A stretch of DNA of 64,000 bases from Cylicocyclus nassatus (taxonomy: Eukaryota > Nematoda > Chromadorea > Rhabditida > Strongylidae): positions 4,696,123 through 4,760,122 of the forward strand of contig CATQJL010000112.1 in NCBI GenBank assembly GCA_958299035.1, read 5' to 3'. A program made the position numbers and the translations under genes. Shown here piece after piece: positions 31,850 through 44,133 of this stretch. How positions within the stretch are numbered: position 1 is the stretch's first letter; every line of letters starts with the position of its first letter. Under the pieces are notes generated by a model. That model saw only the letters and a list, made by a program, of their open reading frames with translations. It ran no database searches and had not been told where the DNA came from.

Positions 31850-34800
31850 ATGTTGTGCAACGGGATCTCATTTAATAAGTGCGAGATAGCGACTATTATA
31901 ATAGGCGTAGCATGTTTGATTGTTTCAATCGTGACCTTTTGCGTGTTTCCTGTACTCTACCCAAAACAAGTCGTTGAGGTAAGATGCAATGACTTTCTTG
32001 AACCGAGTAAGAACGCTAAATTTTACAGAATCTAAAATTTACTCAGAATTACGATGGAAGCTTAGGCTATTCAGCTTATCAAATGTCCAATCCACCAATG
32101 AAGAACGTCATGAAATTTTACTTCTTCAACATAACAAACCAAGACGAAATGGTGTACGAAGGCGCCCAGCCACGTCTCATAGAAACAAAGGCTTACGCTG
32201 TTATGTAAGTTTTGAAAAAGGAGTATCACGCGATATAATTTACAGACCTTCTAATTCTTTATCTAACTTTTTATGCTACAACTATTGACACTAAGATGGA
32301 CGCATAGATTGCTTATCAGCAAAGGCGTTTTCTATGTGGTACGATCTGGTACAAGTGCACTTTTGTATATTGGCATAATGAACAGGGTAGCTGCGGAAGG
32401 TCTTAGAAGCTTAGAAAGGTCTAAAGAGTGATTAAAGTATTATCTGCGTCGATACGCTGTCCAAAAATTCCTAATTCTTAGCTATAGTGCTTCCGTAAAA
32501 AAGAACGAGTGACATGTCCTGACATTTGCCAAGAAAAATACATAGAATAGAAAAAGGACTACCGAAGTTTCTTTCGACAAATCAACTTTAACAATTTAGC
32601 CAGTCGGAGCAAAAAAGGTTTATGGAATTCAGCGAGGATGGGGAACAATTATATTACGAGAATTACAAGAGATATATAATCAGCAAAGAACATACCTGTC
32701 CAGAGTGTTCCTGGGACGATATCGTGACTTTTCCAAACCCGACGGGAGTCGTAAGTTTTTCGTTGTTTTTTCACGCTTGAATTAAACCATAAAAAGTCTA
32801 CGGCATTTTTTTTATGATAGTTCCTACGCTTTGAGTGAATCTGTGAAGAATGATGAACAGATTCACCTAAATTTACTGCTTAACAGGGTGCTGCAGCCAA
32901 CATTTACGATCCTCGATATGACATCACTCCGATTGGACGAAAAATTCTGGGTTTTGGTCTGTTGCTCGTTGGTGATTATCCCTTCGTGTAAGTTCAGCAT
33001 TTTGCAAACTCATCCAAACAACATTCGATTCTCTTACATAAGTAAAACAAAGAATCTTCTCTGTCGTGTTCTTCATATCGTACATAGAATGGACAACAAA
33101 ATGTCTTTTTAAAAATCGAAACGTTGCCATTGCCAATAAACTACTGATCAAGAGCTCTCTCTCCTCAATACTTACAACAGAATGTCTACTATAAATCTAT
33201 ACATTCAATTAAGGTCATCAAAACTTACATGCATCTCCTTAGTCTCTCCATCGATGTTTATAAACATCCAAAGCTTTTTGTAATTTCATTAGGTCCTTGC
33301 TTACACTTACTATGTTGTAGCTCCCACACCGTCAAAGAAGTTCTGTTTGACGGATACAATGACGGTCTGCTTACAGTTGGCCACTCTAAAGTAAGTGCAT
33401 AATGCTTTAGCAGTTTTTAAACTTAGCAGTTTAAAAACTTCATTGAATATACAAAAGTACCCACAGAATGCTAGCATTAGAACTCGCTTTGTTTTAGATG
33501 TAAAGTTTTTTATACCGCCGCACTAAGCCGCAATGACTGCACTGGCCGCTGTTGCAGTAGCAACTGCAGCCAGTAAAAAGGAACAGTGGCAGCAATTCAG
33601 TCAAAAAAAATCAAATGCATAAATACAAAATCAAATGTTAAATCCTCTTATTTTTGTTGAGCAGTGAATGTTAGCCTTGTATGCTCATTACTACGCCTAT
33701 TTAGGTCACGGTTCTCGCTTTTTTTCAATTTATGTGGTGTACTTGTTCGATGCTTTCGAGCGCATGTTCTAATACTAGATTTCTCTGTCAGGTTTCTTTG
33801 TGTTAATTATTGGAGCTGTGAGAGTGTGAGGAATTGCACTTCTCTTGCAGCAGTAGTCAGCGACTGACATCTTTCTATTATCTTGTGTTTAATGGAAAGT
33901 TTGAAGCAGGTACCATTTACCCTGAAAGTAGAACTCGAACAAATCTAAAAGAAACTCAACACAAGTAAAACCAAAACGAGCATAATAAAGAACAAGCTAA
34001 TCATTCAGCTAAAATCGGTATAATTAAAGATTTCTTAGGCGTATACTGTGATGTTCAGACGTGACTGCAGTTAATGTTCTTTTTTAGCTGCAGCGCTAGG
34101 ACTGCAGCGGATGCAGTGTCTGCTGGTTGCTGTCCGTGCAGAGGTGCCCTACATGTCCCCCTCCAACAGAGGCAGCCACCGTAATCAAGGTCCTATAGCC
34201 CAATCGCACCGGGACTCGTGCGCATTTGCACTGACGTCCTTCAAATTTTTAACTTCGTCTTTTTTCACGGCGTTCATAAACCATCGTACCAAGTGATGGA
34301 TTTTGATGAAAAAGCTCATGAAAGTTGTTCGAGTCGAAAAATATTCCCATATGTCGCTCAAAAAGGTCTTATAGACATGACTTTGAAAGCTATTATTAGT
34401 TGTACTAGCTGGCTTACCCGGCTCCGCCGTATCCGGACCAAACTTGGCACACATACACTTCGGGCCCCGGCGGGTGTCACAGTCCACTTTTCGTTATCGA
34501 TCGATGTCGATTTTACCGATTTTTATCGATTTTTTTGCAGAGTTCACCTACAGGGCTAGGAGTTGGCACAGGGGGGGGAAGTGAGCATGGGGATTCCGAA
34601 TACAACATTAGTTTTCAGGATCGTCCATTACTTTTATCGATTTTATCGATTTTTGGCAGAGTTCACCTACAGGGCTAGGAGTTGGCACAGGGGGGAAGTA
34701 AGCATGGGGATTCCGAATACAATATTAGTTTTCAGGATCGTCCATTACTTTTATCGATTTTATCGATTTTTTTGCAAAGTTTGACCTGTGGGGCTGGGAG

Positions 34801-37800
34801 TTTGCACAGAGGGTAATCGAGCATGCAGATTACGAATACAATATTACTTTTCAAGATCGTCCATTACTTTTATCGATTTTATCGATTTTTTGAAAATTTG
34901 AGCTAGGGGGCTGGAATTAGGCACAGGGGTGTTCGAGCATGCTGATCACCCCCCTTGGGGATGATCAGCATGCTCGATTACCCCCCTGTGCCAACTCCCA
35001 GCCCCCTAGCTCAAACTTTGCAAAAAAATCGATAAAATCGATAAAAGTAATCGATAATCCTGAAAACCAATATTGTATTCGGAATCCCCATGCTCGATTA
35101 CCCCCCTGTGCCAACTCCCAGCCCCGTAGCTCAAACTTTGCAAAAAAATCGATAAAATCGATAAAAGTAATCGATAATCCTAGAAATCAATATTGTATTC
35201 GGAATCCCCATGCTCGATTACCCCCCTGTGCCAACTCCCAGCCCCGTAGGTGAACTCAGCAAAAAAATCGATAAAAATCGATAAAATCGATATCGATCGA
35301 TGACGAAAAGTAGCCTATGACACCCGCCGGGGCCCGATGTGTATGTGTGCCAAGTTTGGTCCGGATCGGTTCAGAAATGGAATTTTCTATTCGGAACATA
35401 CGTACACACAGACAGACAGACATACAGACAGACAGACATACATACAAACAGACATTCAGCTTTATATATAAGATTAAGGTTCTCAAATACATATCTGTTG
35501 TGGATGTGTCATACAAAGCAACTGAACAGGGGCAGTCTTTTATTACATAGCATATACGAGACAAGCCGTGCTGGTGACTCGTCGTAAGCTTTGAAAACCC
35601 AACTAACACACCTGAAAGGTTCTGACAATGAGTATATCTACACCATTGCAAAGCTACTATTGTTGTATGTAGGAGATGAAAACTCGGAACGTTTTTCCTA
35701 GTTCCTCCTGTGAAACTAACAGTACATAGCACCCTGTGTATCTAGTAGTCGAACGCTCGGTTAGAAAGTATTGAACCAAAAAAACAACAACACATTTAAG
35801 GCCTTCTCTGAGACGAAATGTCATGTATACCGAAGTTTGATTTGGCTAACATCTTAAGCATAAGCGAGCGTCTGACATAAGTACATAAGCCAAATCAGAA
35901 TTTAAAGTTTTGTAAGCCGCCCTTTCGAAATCCTGAATTAAAGAGATCGCACGTAGATAACATCTCATCAAACAGGTTATGGGACGACTTCGCTGTAAAT
36001 TAATTCCTCTAATCGGTGAGAAATTGTCCATAACCTTCTGCTCAAGATAATCTCGAGCTTTGGAAAGGATTGCCACGAAGTATATCCTGTTTTAGGTTCA
36101 ATAGTCAGGCACCTCAGTCACTTCACTTCATCATTCCCGACCAAGTTAGTTTGGAGAAGGCATCAGATGAAGTCGGTATGCCATATGAAACAGCTTATTT
36201 CGAGGCTTCGAAAACCATATGAAAAGTCTCTCCGAAGGCTGGAGCCATCTAGATATAGCACCATATCCTGAAAATCTCTCTCTTACTGAATCGATGGCGA
36301 ACAATGAAATTAAGAGCCTTTAGCTCTAAAAGCAGTTGAAGAGATGTTTGTTTAGGCACAAAATACCCAAATTTTATTTACGAATGGACTCAATCGCGAG
36401 CATTTACCGGAAACGTATTGAGTGGATAACACATGAGAAGAAGTCCGGCACTGTAGGCACTTCTAGAACCGAAGATCTTTTGACGGATATCGTGTTTTTT
36501 TGAAGCATGTCCTTTTTTTATCCATTCCAAAATCTATTAATTAGTACAGTGGCGCGTGAAGGCTGTGAAAAAGACGAAGTTAAAATCTTATAGGACTCCA
36601 ACTCTATGATAGACCTTTCCCTGCACCTTAAAGGACGCCAGTGCAAATGCGCAGGGGTACCGGCGTGGTTGGCCTAATAGGAGCTTGGTTAGGCGACTGC
36701 CTTTGTTGGGGGGGGGGGGGGTGAGGGCATATAGGGCACCTCGTCAGTGCAGTCAGTGCGTCAGCGCAGCGTGACTGGGAAGAGCAAAATGTGACGAAAG
36801 AGGAATGGCTTTGTTTTTCATGACTCCTCAGGTGGCTTGCCAAGTGATCCCAGGTCATCAACTTTTGCAAAAAATTTTGGCAAGTTTTTGATTCACACAA
36901 CTCTAGTTTTCGTACATTTTTCAACTCTTCTCATCTCGCATATACACACCAAATTTAGTGCGTATTACATTGTCTTTGTTGTAGGCAAACCATTTGTTCA
37001 CTTTGGCACAATTTTTCTATAGTCATGTTTCTACCGAAAGCATATTATTTTACCTCTGCATAAGAGATAACAGGCATTGTTGAGCATGCCTAAGAAATAA
37101 GGAGTTATAGAAAAAGGAAAGTATGTGTGAGAAGCTGCATGTTCCTATGTTCCCGGCTTTCGTAACAATGATGGCCAGGGAAGCGGGAAGGAGGAGGGAG
37201 GAGGGGGAAAGTGACAGGTGACTGACTTTCATTAAATTGATGGCGCCGAGTTGGCCAGCCCTCTGAAGAGAAAAAAAAGCCCTCTTTCCTGATTGTTTCT
37301 CGGTGATCATCTCAGTTTCGAAAAATTTTATTTATAGATAATCAGGGTTTTGAGTGACGCGCTTAACGGAGGTGTGAGTATCATACCGATTCCCGTGCCA
37401 CCGATGCCGCTACTGGGTTTCTTCCAAGGGGTCAGCATACTCGACTTTACAATTTGGACCAAGATTACCGTCACTTTTTACAGTACAACAATAGCAAAGA
37501 TGAGGATTACTGGGTGAGAACTGGTAAGACAGATATCGACCGATTAGGTGAAATAGTAACATGGGCAAATGTAAGCTCGCTACCAGATTATTGGTGGTCA
37601 ACACCTTACGCAAGGAGCATACGAGGTTCAGGTAGGCGCAGTTTATTTTTACTGCATAACATTGATGTAATTAACTTTCTCAGACTCTGCCAGTTTTTGC
37701 AAAATGCATTTGAATGAAGACGATAGGCTCGATTTTTTCCAATCGTTCATGTGCCGATCGTTTACGAAGACATATCTTGGTAAAACGGTTGTTCATGGCA

Positions 37801-40800
37801 TTCCAGCGTACACGTAAGCACTTGTCTTAGATAGTACTTATACGTGCAAAAATAAGCAATTCAGATTCTCTGTACCGTACGAGGAATATGACTCGACTGC
37901 AAATATAAATGCTGGATTTCGATACACAAATATAGAGGAGGTTAACTACTACCCGGATTGGCCATCTTGTCCTGAGTAGGTATATTTTCAGATATACTCC
38001 ATTACATTCTAACTAAGACTCTGCCTTATTATTTTACGACTCACCCATTATCTTGCCCTATGTCAATCTCAAAAAAATTTTAGGACATGTTCCCAGAATA
38101 TGGTTTATTATACTGCAATAGACTAGCGCCTGCACTAAGTCTTGGCTAACCTAATACGCTCATAGGTTTGCTTTACCGAAATTTGCATTGTGCGGTTTAA
38201 ACGGCAACAGACAGACAATTTCGTAAAGGGACGAAGTGCATTCTTTTGTTCCTCCATATTTCGCCGAACTAAATGAATCGTCGAGGTGTACCGATGTTAG
38301 CAGAACAAGAAATTTAGCACTTTCTACTATAGCCCCCCTTGTCTCTGACTGATGTCCATCACATCCACGAATTACGTTGACAAGTCTGAAGTGATATTTT
38401 CTTATATGATATGATCAGAACAATTGCAAAAATTGGTTTCTATTGAAAAATCTTTGCTTTATGTTCCATTTGATTATGAAATTTTTTGGATGAACTGAAA
38501 GCTATCGCAAAAGCTACATCTTCCTGTTCATCCGATAATTTTGAAAGAAAATATTGTTTGACTTCAATGAAGGAGAATAAAAACAAGACATCACTCGTGG
38601 AATGTAGTAACATGCTCATCTCCAAAACGATATATTTTTTAAAGGCAAAAGACAAGGCAGTTTTGACACTTTTAACATTTTTCTAGCTTCTCATCTACAA
38701 ATTTTACATGGTGTTTAACCTGAGAAACTGTGAACCTCTGAAAATCGTCTGCACTCTTTTTTGAGTACTTCAAACGACGAGTCCAGGGCCGGTAGTAATC
38801 TACCCTACCTGGTGGCATCAAAGATGCCGGCAAGTTGGCACACATCGCGGAAAGATGCCAACTCCGCCGGCAGCAGTGATTGTAGGTTTTAATAATCTTA
38901 TGTAACCTTAGCACGCACTCATTTCGCACATTAAGTTTTGATGACGCAGACAGCCGCAAAACTGCTGCCTCGCGCGCGGTCGAACCTATGCGTGTTAACT
39001 TGAAGTGCCACCACGTTAACCATTCGACCATTCGGTCAGCCATTGACCTTTGCACCAGCAATAGGAGGAACGCGCTGGTAAATGGCTGCCTGTAAGAGGG
39101 ATCGATACATTGCGTGAGAGACTTTGACCTGAAAGAACAGCTGATTGATATGAGCGAGAGAGCGGCGAAATCTGTGCAAACGAGATTTATAAGGGATTTC
39201 CAAAAAAGATGATGTTTCTTTATGATTCTAAGGCATTACTGGATTTTTTCACTGTAAGAAAATCGTCGTTCTAAAAAAGAAAAACTCGTATAATGAGTAA
39301 AATGATAGTTTTTTGATGAAAAGTAGAATTTTTGATGTTTTCGCCTGACGTAAATTGTGTGATATCGCCGCAATTCGCAAACTCGCAGACGCCGTCGGCA
39401 AAGGTGCCACCATCTCGACGTGGTAGGGGCACGTCGAGGTGCCGGCAGCTCGCTCTCTCAAAAGAGCACGCTATTTCCCGTGCTCTCTGACCTGCCGGCA
39501 GCTGCCATCTCGCGGATTCCGGCAACCTGCCGGCAGGTTGCAGGCAACTGACATCGCGAAGTTGCCGGCAGCTCCTCCTGGAATTCCAGATATTTTACTA
39601 AAGGAGGAGTTCTGGAGCCGCAAATTTTTATGAAGTTTTCTACAGAGTCAAGGCAGCAACTTTATCGAGAAAATTTCTTGGAAAAAGGCCTGGGACGGCC
39701 TAAATTTCGGTTCTTAGTTTCTGGCCACCTCGCGGAAAGGTGCCAGCAACCTGCCGACGAGACCTGCCGCCAGGTCGGGGGGATTACTACCGGCCCAGAT
39801 AAACTGCACATACAGTGACCGCCAAAAAATTGCGGACAAGCCTCCCTCCCATTTTCATCGCTCTTTTTCAGAAGGACAAGGATGAAAAATGTAATAATTG
39901 CATGAGGTGATAGAGCTCTTCAAGATCTACAATCCACACTTTGAGTTTTTTGAGAAACATGTGTTCTAAAAATTTTAAGAATCTTTTTCTAAAAAAAGTC
40001 CGAAAATGGCCGCGTCACAATGTCGCGGACAATAATTCTTCGAACGCAAAAATTTTCTTTTGAGTCCTATTTTAAAGCGGAAACACAAGTTATCCGGACG
40101 GGTAAGCATACTACTATACAGAGCTCGTCAAGAACTACGCTCTGGTTATGATTGCTTCCCCAAAAAACGCAAGCTTGAGTTTTATTTTAGTTTTTTCAAA
40201 AAATAACTTCTAATTCCCTGCTTCAAGCCAAATTTCTTCACACGGAAACCTGTTCAAGACATCCCAACAAAGCCGTCTCGATAAAATAGATGCTCTTTGC
40301 CATCCTCTATGCATCGGACATGTGCTGATGATTTTCTTGGCTGAAAATGGCCCTTGGCAGTGCTTGCACATGACCCCACCTGCACCTCACCACTGACTTG
40401 TACCGCTTTGCAGGCTTGTAACTCGGCCTGTAGTCAATATTTGAGCCTGCAATTAGGCTCATTCGAAAGAACGAGACTTCCTCTACACGATGGTTTGCAA
40501 ATAAGTTCAGTTTGAGCAATCCCAGAGATTTAGCGGATGGGGTGGTAGAGGGCAGCTTTAGAGGTGATTGAAGTGAAAGCTCTTAGGAACCTCAGAACAG
40601 TCTTAGAGCTTTGAAATGGATCTATTGCAAGAAAATTGACAGTTTTGAACTTCCGGGATAAAATTGGTAGAGAAAGGAGCTCTCTTCAACTTTAGCTGAA
40701 ATGTGCTTAGACTACAACTGAAGCTGCCCTCTACCACCCCATCCGCTAAATCTCTGGGATTGCTCAAACTGAACTTATTTGCAAACCATCGTGTAGAGGA

Positions 40801-43800
40801 AGTCTCGTTCTTTCGAATGAGCCTAATTGCAGGCTCAAATATTGACTACAAGCCGAGTTACAAGCCTGCAAAGCGGTACAAGTCAGTGGTGAGGTGCAGG
40901 TGGGGTCATGTGCAAGCACTGCCAAGGGCCATTTTCAGCCAAGAAAATCATCAGCACATGTCCGATGCATAGAGGATGGCAAAGAGCATCTATTTTATCG
41001 AGACGGCTTTGTTGGGATGTCTTGAACAGGTTTCCGTGTGAAGAAATTTGGCTTGAAGCAGGGAATTAGAAGTTATTTTTTGAAAAAACTAAAATAAAAC
41101 TCAAGCTTGCGTTTTTTGGGGAAGCAATCATAACCAGAGCGTAGTTCTTGACGAGCTCTGTATAGTAGTATGCTTACCCGTCCGGATAACTTGTGTTTCC
41201 GCTTTAAAATAGGACTCAAAAGAAAATTTTTGCGTTCGAAGAATTATTGTCCGCGACATTGTGACGCGGCCATTTTCGGACTTTTTTTAGAAAAAGATTC
41301 TTAAAATTTTTAGAACACATGTTTCTCAAAAAACTCAAAGTGTGGATTGTAGATCTTGAAGAGCTCTATCACCTCATGCAATTATTACATTTTTTCATCC
41401 TTGTCTTCCTCCTGAAAAAGAGCGATGAAAATGGGAGGGAGGCTTGTCCGCAACTTTTTGGCGGTCACTGTATATTAGGTCGTTCCATAAATTCGTAGCG
41501 TTTTCATTTTCGTCCTCACATCTTTGAGGAGCGTTTGATTTGCGGCAAGGTGCTTATATCACTTGGAAGGGCTAATTGTGCTCTTAACACCCAGAGCCTT
41601 TTCCACTTTACCAAACTTACGAAGGGTCGTATTGTCGAAATGGTAGTTTTGGAGAAGGTCAAAAGATGCCTCCGCGAATGCCACCCAACGACTTATCGAA
41701 AGCGTTTATCGAAATATGATTTATTACAATTTTTGGCGTTATACGGTACGGTTACGGTAGTCATTTAGTACGAACCCTACATCATGGATTTTTATAAAAA
41801 GTGTCTTTTGGGGTTATGTTACATGCTGATTACGACTATAGTGTCCACTTTGTTCACAACTGTCCCACAGTAGGGTTACGGTAGCAGTACGGAAAAGTAT
41901 TCGCAAAAACCAAGAAACTGGTGTAAGAAGGCGGTATTAAAACTTGAGACTAAAAAACCTACGTATGTAAAATTTGAGCTTCCCAGGATAAACATTGCAA
42001 AAAATCAATAAAATCATAAATCGAAGATTTTTTGATGGGCTGACAAGTCTTTTGCTAGCCACGAATTTCTCGTGCATGTACACTTGAATCCTCAAAAACA
42101 GCATCATTCCGCGAAAAATTTGAGCTAAAGTTTGTGCTTTATCTTTATCTACTTTATACCTACCGTAACATTACATTACAGTATCCCGATCCCGGACCAC
42201 TCTTACTGGAACATCGCTAGGTGTCCCCAATCATGTGCCAGAACCCAGTAGAAATCTATCGGAAACTGACAAAGATAGAGCTTGAAGATTCTTACGACCA
42301 TCGGTGTGTCGTATTGTCGTGATTGTGTTAAAATATGTCTACTGATTCCGGTGGAAAGCTGTTTCACTTGAATTTCATAGAAAAAAAACCCCCAAACCCT
42401 AACGCAGAAAAAGCCTAACAGACAGACACAGTAAGTTTTTCTGCATGACAAAACATGGCCTCATACGGCAACGTCGTCAAAACGTCCTGCACCATTTGAC
42501 TGGAAGGACTTTAGTACCCAACGTACTCTCCAAATCTCGCTCTATCAGAATATCATTTGTTCCGCTTTCTAGAAGATTTCATGGATGGCGCATGCCTCGG
42601 TTTAATGAGTAGTTTGAGAGTTGGTTAGATGACTTTCTTGAGACCCGACGCGCTGCCGTTTGAAAAATTGAGATCAAGAAGCTAACAAGAATGTGCCAAA
42701 AGGTCGTGCGCTCAACGAGGAATATGATTTTTTTGAAGTTTGCTGTAAATTAATGATTTTTTTTGTTTGTAAAAACGCTACGAACTTAGGAAACGACCTA
42801 ATCTTATATATAAAGCTGAATGTGTGTCTGTATGTCTGTCTGTACGTACATGCGGAATAGAAATTTTTATTTCTGAACCGATTTGGACCAAACTTGGCAC
42901 ACATACACTTCGGGGCAGGGAGCGTGTCATAGGCTACTTTTCATTATCGATCGATATCGATTTTATCGATTTTTTGCAAAAATTGAGCTGCGGGGCTGGG
43001 AGTTGGCACAGGGGGGTAATCGAGCATGCTGATTACAAATATGTTATTGTCATGGCCGGGCGGAGCCGGGTTTGCCAACTAGTATTTTCTAAAGCAGAGA
43101 ACGAGAAGGTTACAATAATCCATTTACTCGCCATAGTTGTTGCTCGTCTACAGAAATCATAATTTTCGATTTTGATTTATCTACGTATCTATGAGCATGA
43201 TATTTACATCGCATCTCTGATATAATATAGCTGACAAAAATAGTTCATCGAGAAAACGGAGAAAATCACACATTTCAGACGCTTTCCTGAAAGTTGTAAA
43301 AATCACTCTGCTGTAAATTGCTCCTTGCAAGAAAATCTCTGCCATGACTGCTGCAATATGAGTTACGTAGATGGGACATATCTGGTCCCCCCTGGAATAT
43401 TTCCACTAGTTTGCTATCCAGGTGCGATTACATGCAGCATTGTTAGCCATACTTCGTCACTGAGATAAGATGCACATGGCAGTCATTGCCTGAGATATCA
43501 TCAAAGCAACTCAATTTTAGGTCGTCTTAAGCCTACTCCATTTTCCGTGATGTATTCACCTCCACATTTTGTGTACTCACCGCCAGAGATGATCAATTCT
43601 GTAGTCGGACTACATCCCGATATTGAAACGCACAGGCCGATGGTGTACAATCATGAACCGGTATGTCTTCCATTATCAGAAAAAGCACCAACCAAAAAGA
43701 GTTTCATTGAAGCTGAGACATCTATGTGCATTGAATACTAACAATTATGATAACTATCATAAGCCTCTTGCAGTATTCTGGTAGTGTAGTGGAAGTGTTC

Positions 43801-44133
43801 TATCGACTACAGGTTTCAATGCCGACGATGCCCGTCAAAGGAGTTGTGTAAGAGCATAATAAGCATGCTGGTTTCAAGCATTTAAGCTTTTATTTCAGAC
43901 CCAATCGTGACCTCCCCGAGAAAATTATTCCAATTTTCTGGGAGGATTCTCACGCTGTTCTCAAAGATTACGTTTATGACAAGCTATGGCTGGGCTTTGT
44001 GCTTGTACCAAAGTTGGTTACAGCCATCGAGTTCACTCTGCTAGGAGTTGGAGTTATACTTTTGCTGCTCATCGCATTGCTTCAAATATGGCGAAGGAGG
44101 AGAAGACCGGCTGATTTTATGTCGGAATTGTGA
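31850..44133 (+). CDS. CD36/SCARB-family scavenger receptor (paralogue A)
   Basis: Two-pass membrane glycoprotein of the CD36/LIMP-2/SR-BI family, which handles lipids and lipoproteins; the C. elegans relatives are the scav genes. Exons: 31850-31978, 32029-32204, 32600-32750, 32887-32987, 33321-33390, 37338-37430, 37484-37631, 37684-37813, 37865-37975, 43279-43421, 43521-43660, 43774-43847, 43899-44133; 566 aa, all phases matching. N-terminal anchor about residues 11-34 (IIIGVACLIVSIVTF). Family signatures: FYFFNITN, TVKEVLFDGYND, FQSFMCRSFT, a Cys-rich segment (ESCKNHSAVNCSLQENLCH), YSPPHFVYSP and VVGLHPDIETH. The C-terminal anchor (GVGVILLLLIALLQIW) is followed by a basic tail RRRRRP. Possible N-glycosylation sites include NIT, NVS and NMS. 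Introns 5 (3.9 kb) and 9 (5.3 kb) are filled with transposons. The tandem paralogue is at 49480-57654. Confidence 0.93.
34141..36742. mobile_element. Mutator-like long-TIR element in intron 5 of paralogue A
   Basis: Inverted ends of about 165 bp: GAGGTGCCCTACATGTCCCC at 34141 pairs with GGGCATATAGGGCACCTC ending at 36742, and inside it GCGCATTTGCACTGACGTCC pairs with GGACGCCAGTGCAAATGCGC (36633-36652). Flanking 9-mers GTCCGTGCA (34132-34140) and GTCAGTGCA (36743-36751) differ at one base, a plausible 9 bp target duplication. Long TIRs with a 9 bp duplication suggest a Mutator-type element; no transposase was recognised. A Helitron-like copy is inserted at 34405-35473. Confidence 0.65.
34405..35473 (-). 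mobile_element. Helitron-like element, copy 1, with head-to-head internal array
   Basis: On the minus strand it starts TCTTATATATAAAGCTGAAT (35473) and ends GGGTAAGCCAGCTAG (34405), between A and T. The interior is a large dyad: units of roughly 90-135 bp with TCGATTTTATCGATTTTT and GGGGCTGGGAGTTGGCACAG are repeated about four times (34480-34960) and then about three times inverted (34965-35290), meeting at a small hairpin around CACCCCCCTTGGGG. Other copies are at 42802-43082 and 61151-61465. Confidence 0.7.
38784..39797. mobile_element. hAT-like TIR element in intron 9 of paralogue A
   Basis: The ends CAGGGCCGGTAGTAATC and GATTACTACCGGCCC are inverted. The interior has many copies of GCCGGCAG-like words (39440-39580, 39740-39780), probably subterminal binding repeats. 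No transposase frame and no clear target duplication were found, so the hAT call rests only on the CAGGG-type ends. Confidence 0.5.
39813..41470. mobile_element. Tc1-type foldback element, arms about 745 bp
   Basis: Near-perfect palindrome: the left arm 39813-40559 and right arm 40720-41470 surround a spacer of about 160 bp. The ends CAGTGACCGCCAAAAA and the complement resemble Tc1-family termini, and TA flanks both sides (39811-39812, 41471-41472). Mirror-image open frames (40519-40307 minus, 40703-40972 plus) give the same peptide and are a by-product of the palindrome unless shown otherwise. Confidence 0.8.
41475..42801 (+). mobile_element. Decayed mariner transposon
   Basis: The inverted ends TTAGGTCGTTCC and GGAAACGACCTAA, with CGTAGCGTTTT just inside, bracket 1.33 kb, the normal mariner length. 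TA precedes it at 41473-41474. The 3' part still encodes mariner transposase: PTYSPNLALSEYHLFRFLED in about 42505-42580, where the third catalytic position of the DD34D triad (SDY in active relatives) reads Glu. In-frame stops and frame changes elsewhere mark it as dead. The downstream TA lies beyond the inserted Helitron-like copy. Confidence 0.8.
42802..43082 (+). mobile_element. Helitron-like element, copy 2
   Basis: 281 bp from TCTTATATATAAAGCTGAAT to GGGTTTGCCAACTAG, between A (42801) and T (43083). It begins at the exact base after the mariner end; removing it restores mariner-TA, which fixes both boundaries. It has the shared GACCAAACTTGGCACACATA block and one TCGATTTTATCGATTTTTTG unit but no inverted array. 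Non-autonomous, no Rep/helicase coding. Confidence 0.75.

Noticed and set aside
35256..35732. 158-codon minus-strand open frame
   Set aside because: Most of it is Helitron-like repeat and a (CAGA)n-type microsatellite translated as CLYVCLSVC; not a gene.
36709..36721. Poly-G tract as a G-quadruplex promoter element
   Set aside because: It is inside the right TIR of the Mutator-like element and faces a C-rich but non-matching left TIR; simple homopolymer expansion is enough.
40307..40972. Two open frames encoding the same ~70 aa peptide on opposite strands
   Set aside because: They are the two arms of one palindrome; no start context, splice signals or family resemblance supports a gene.
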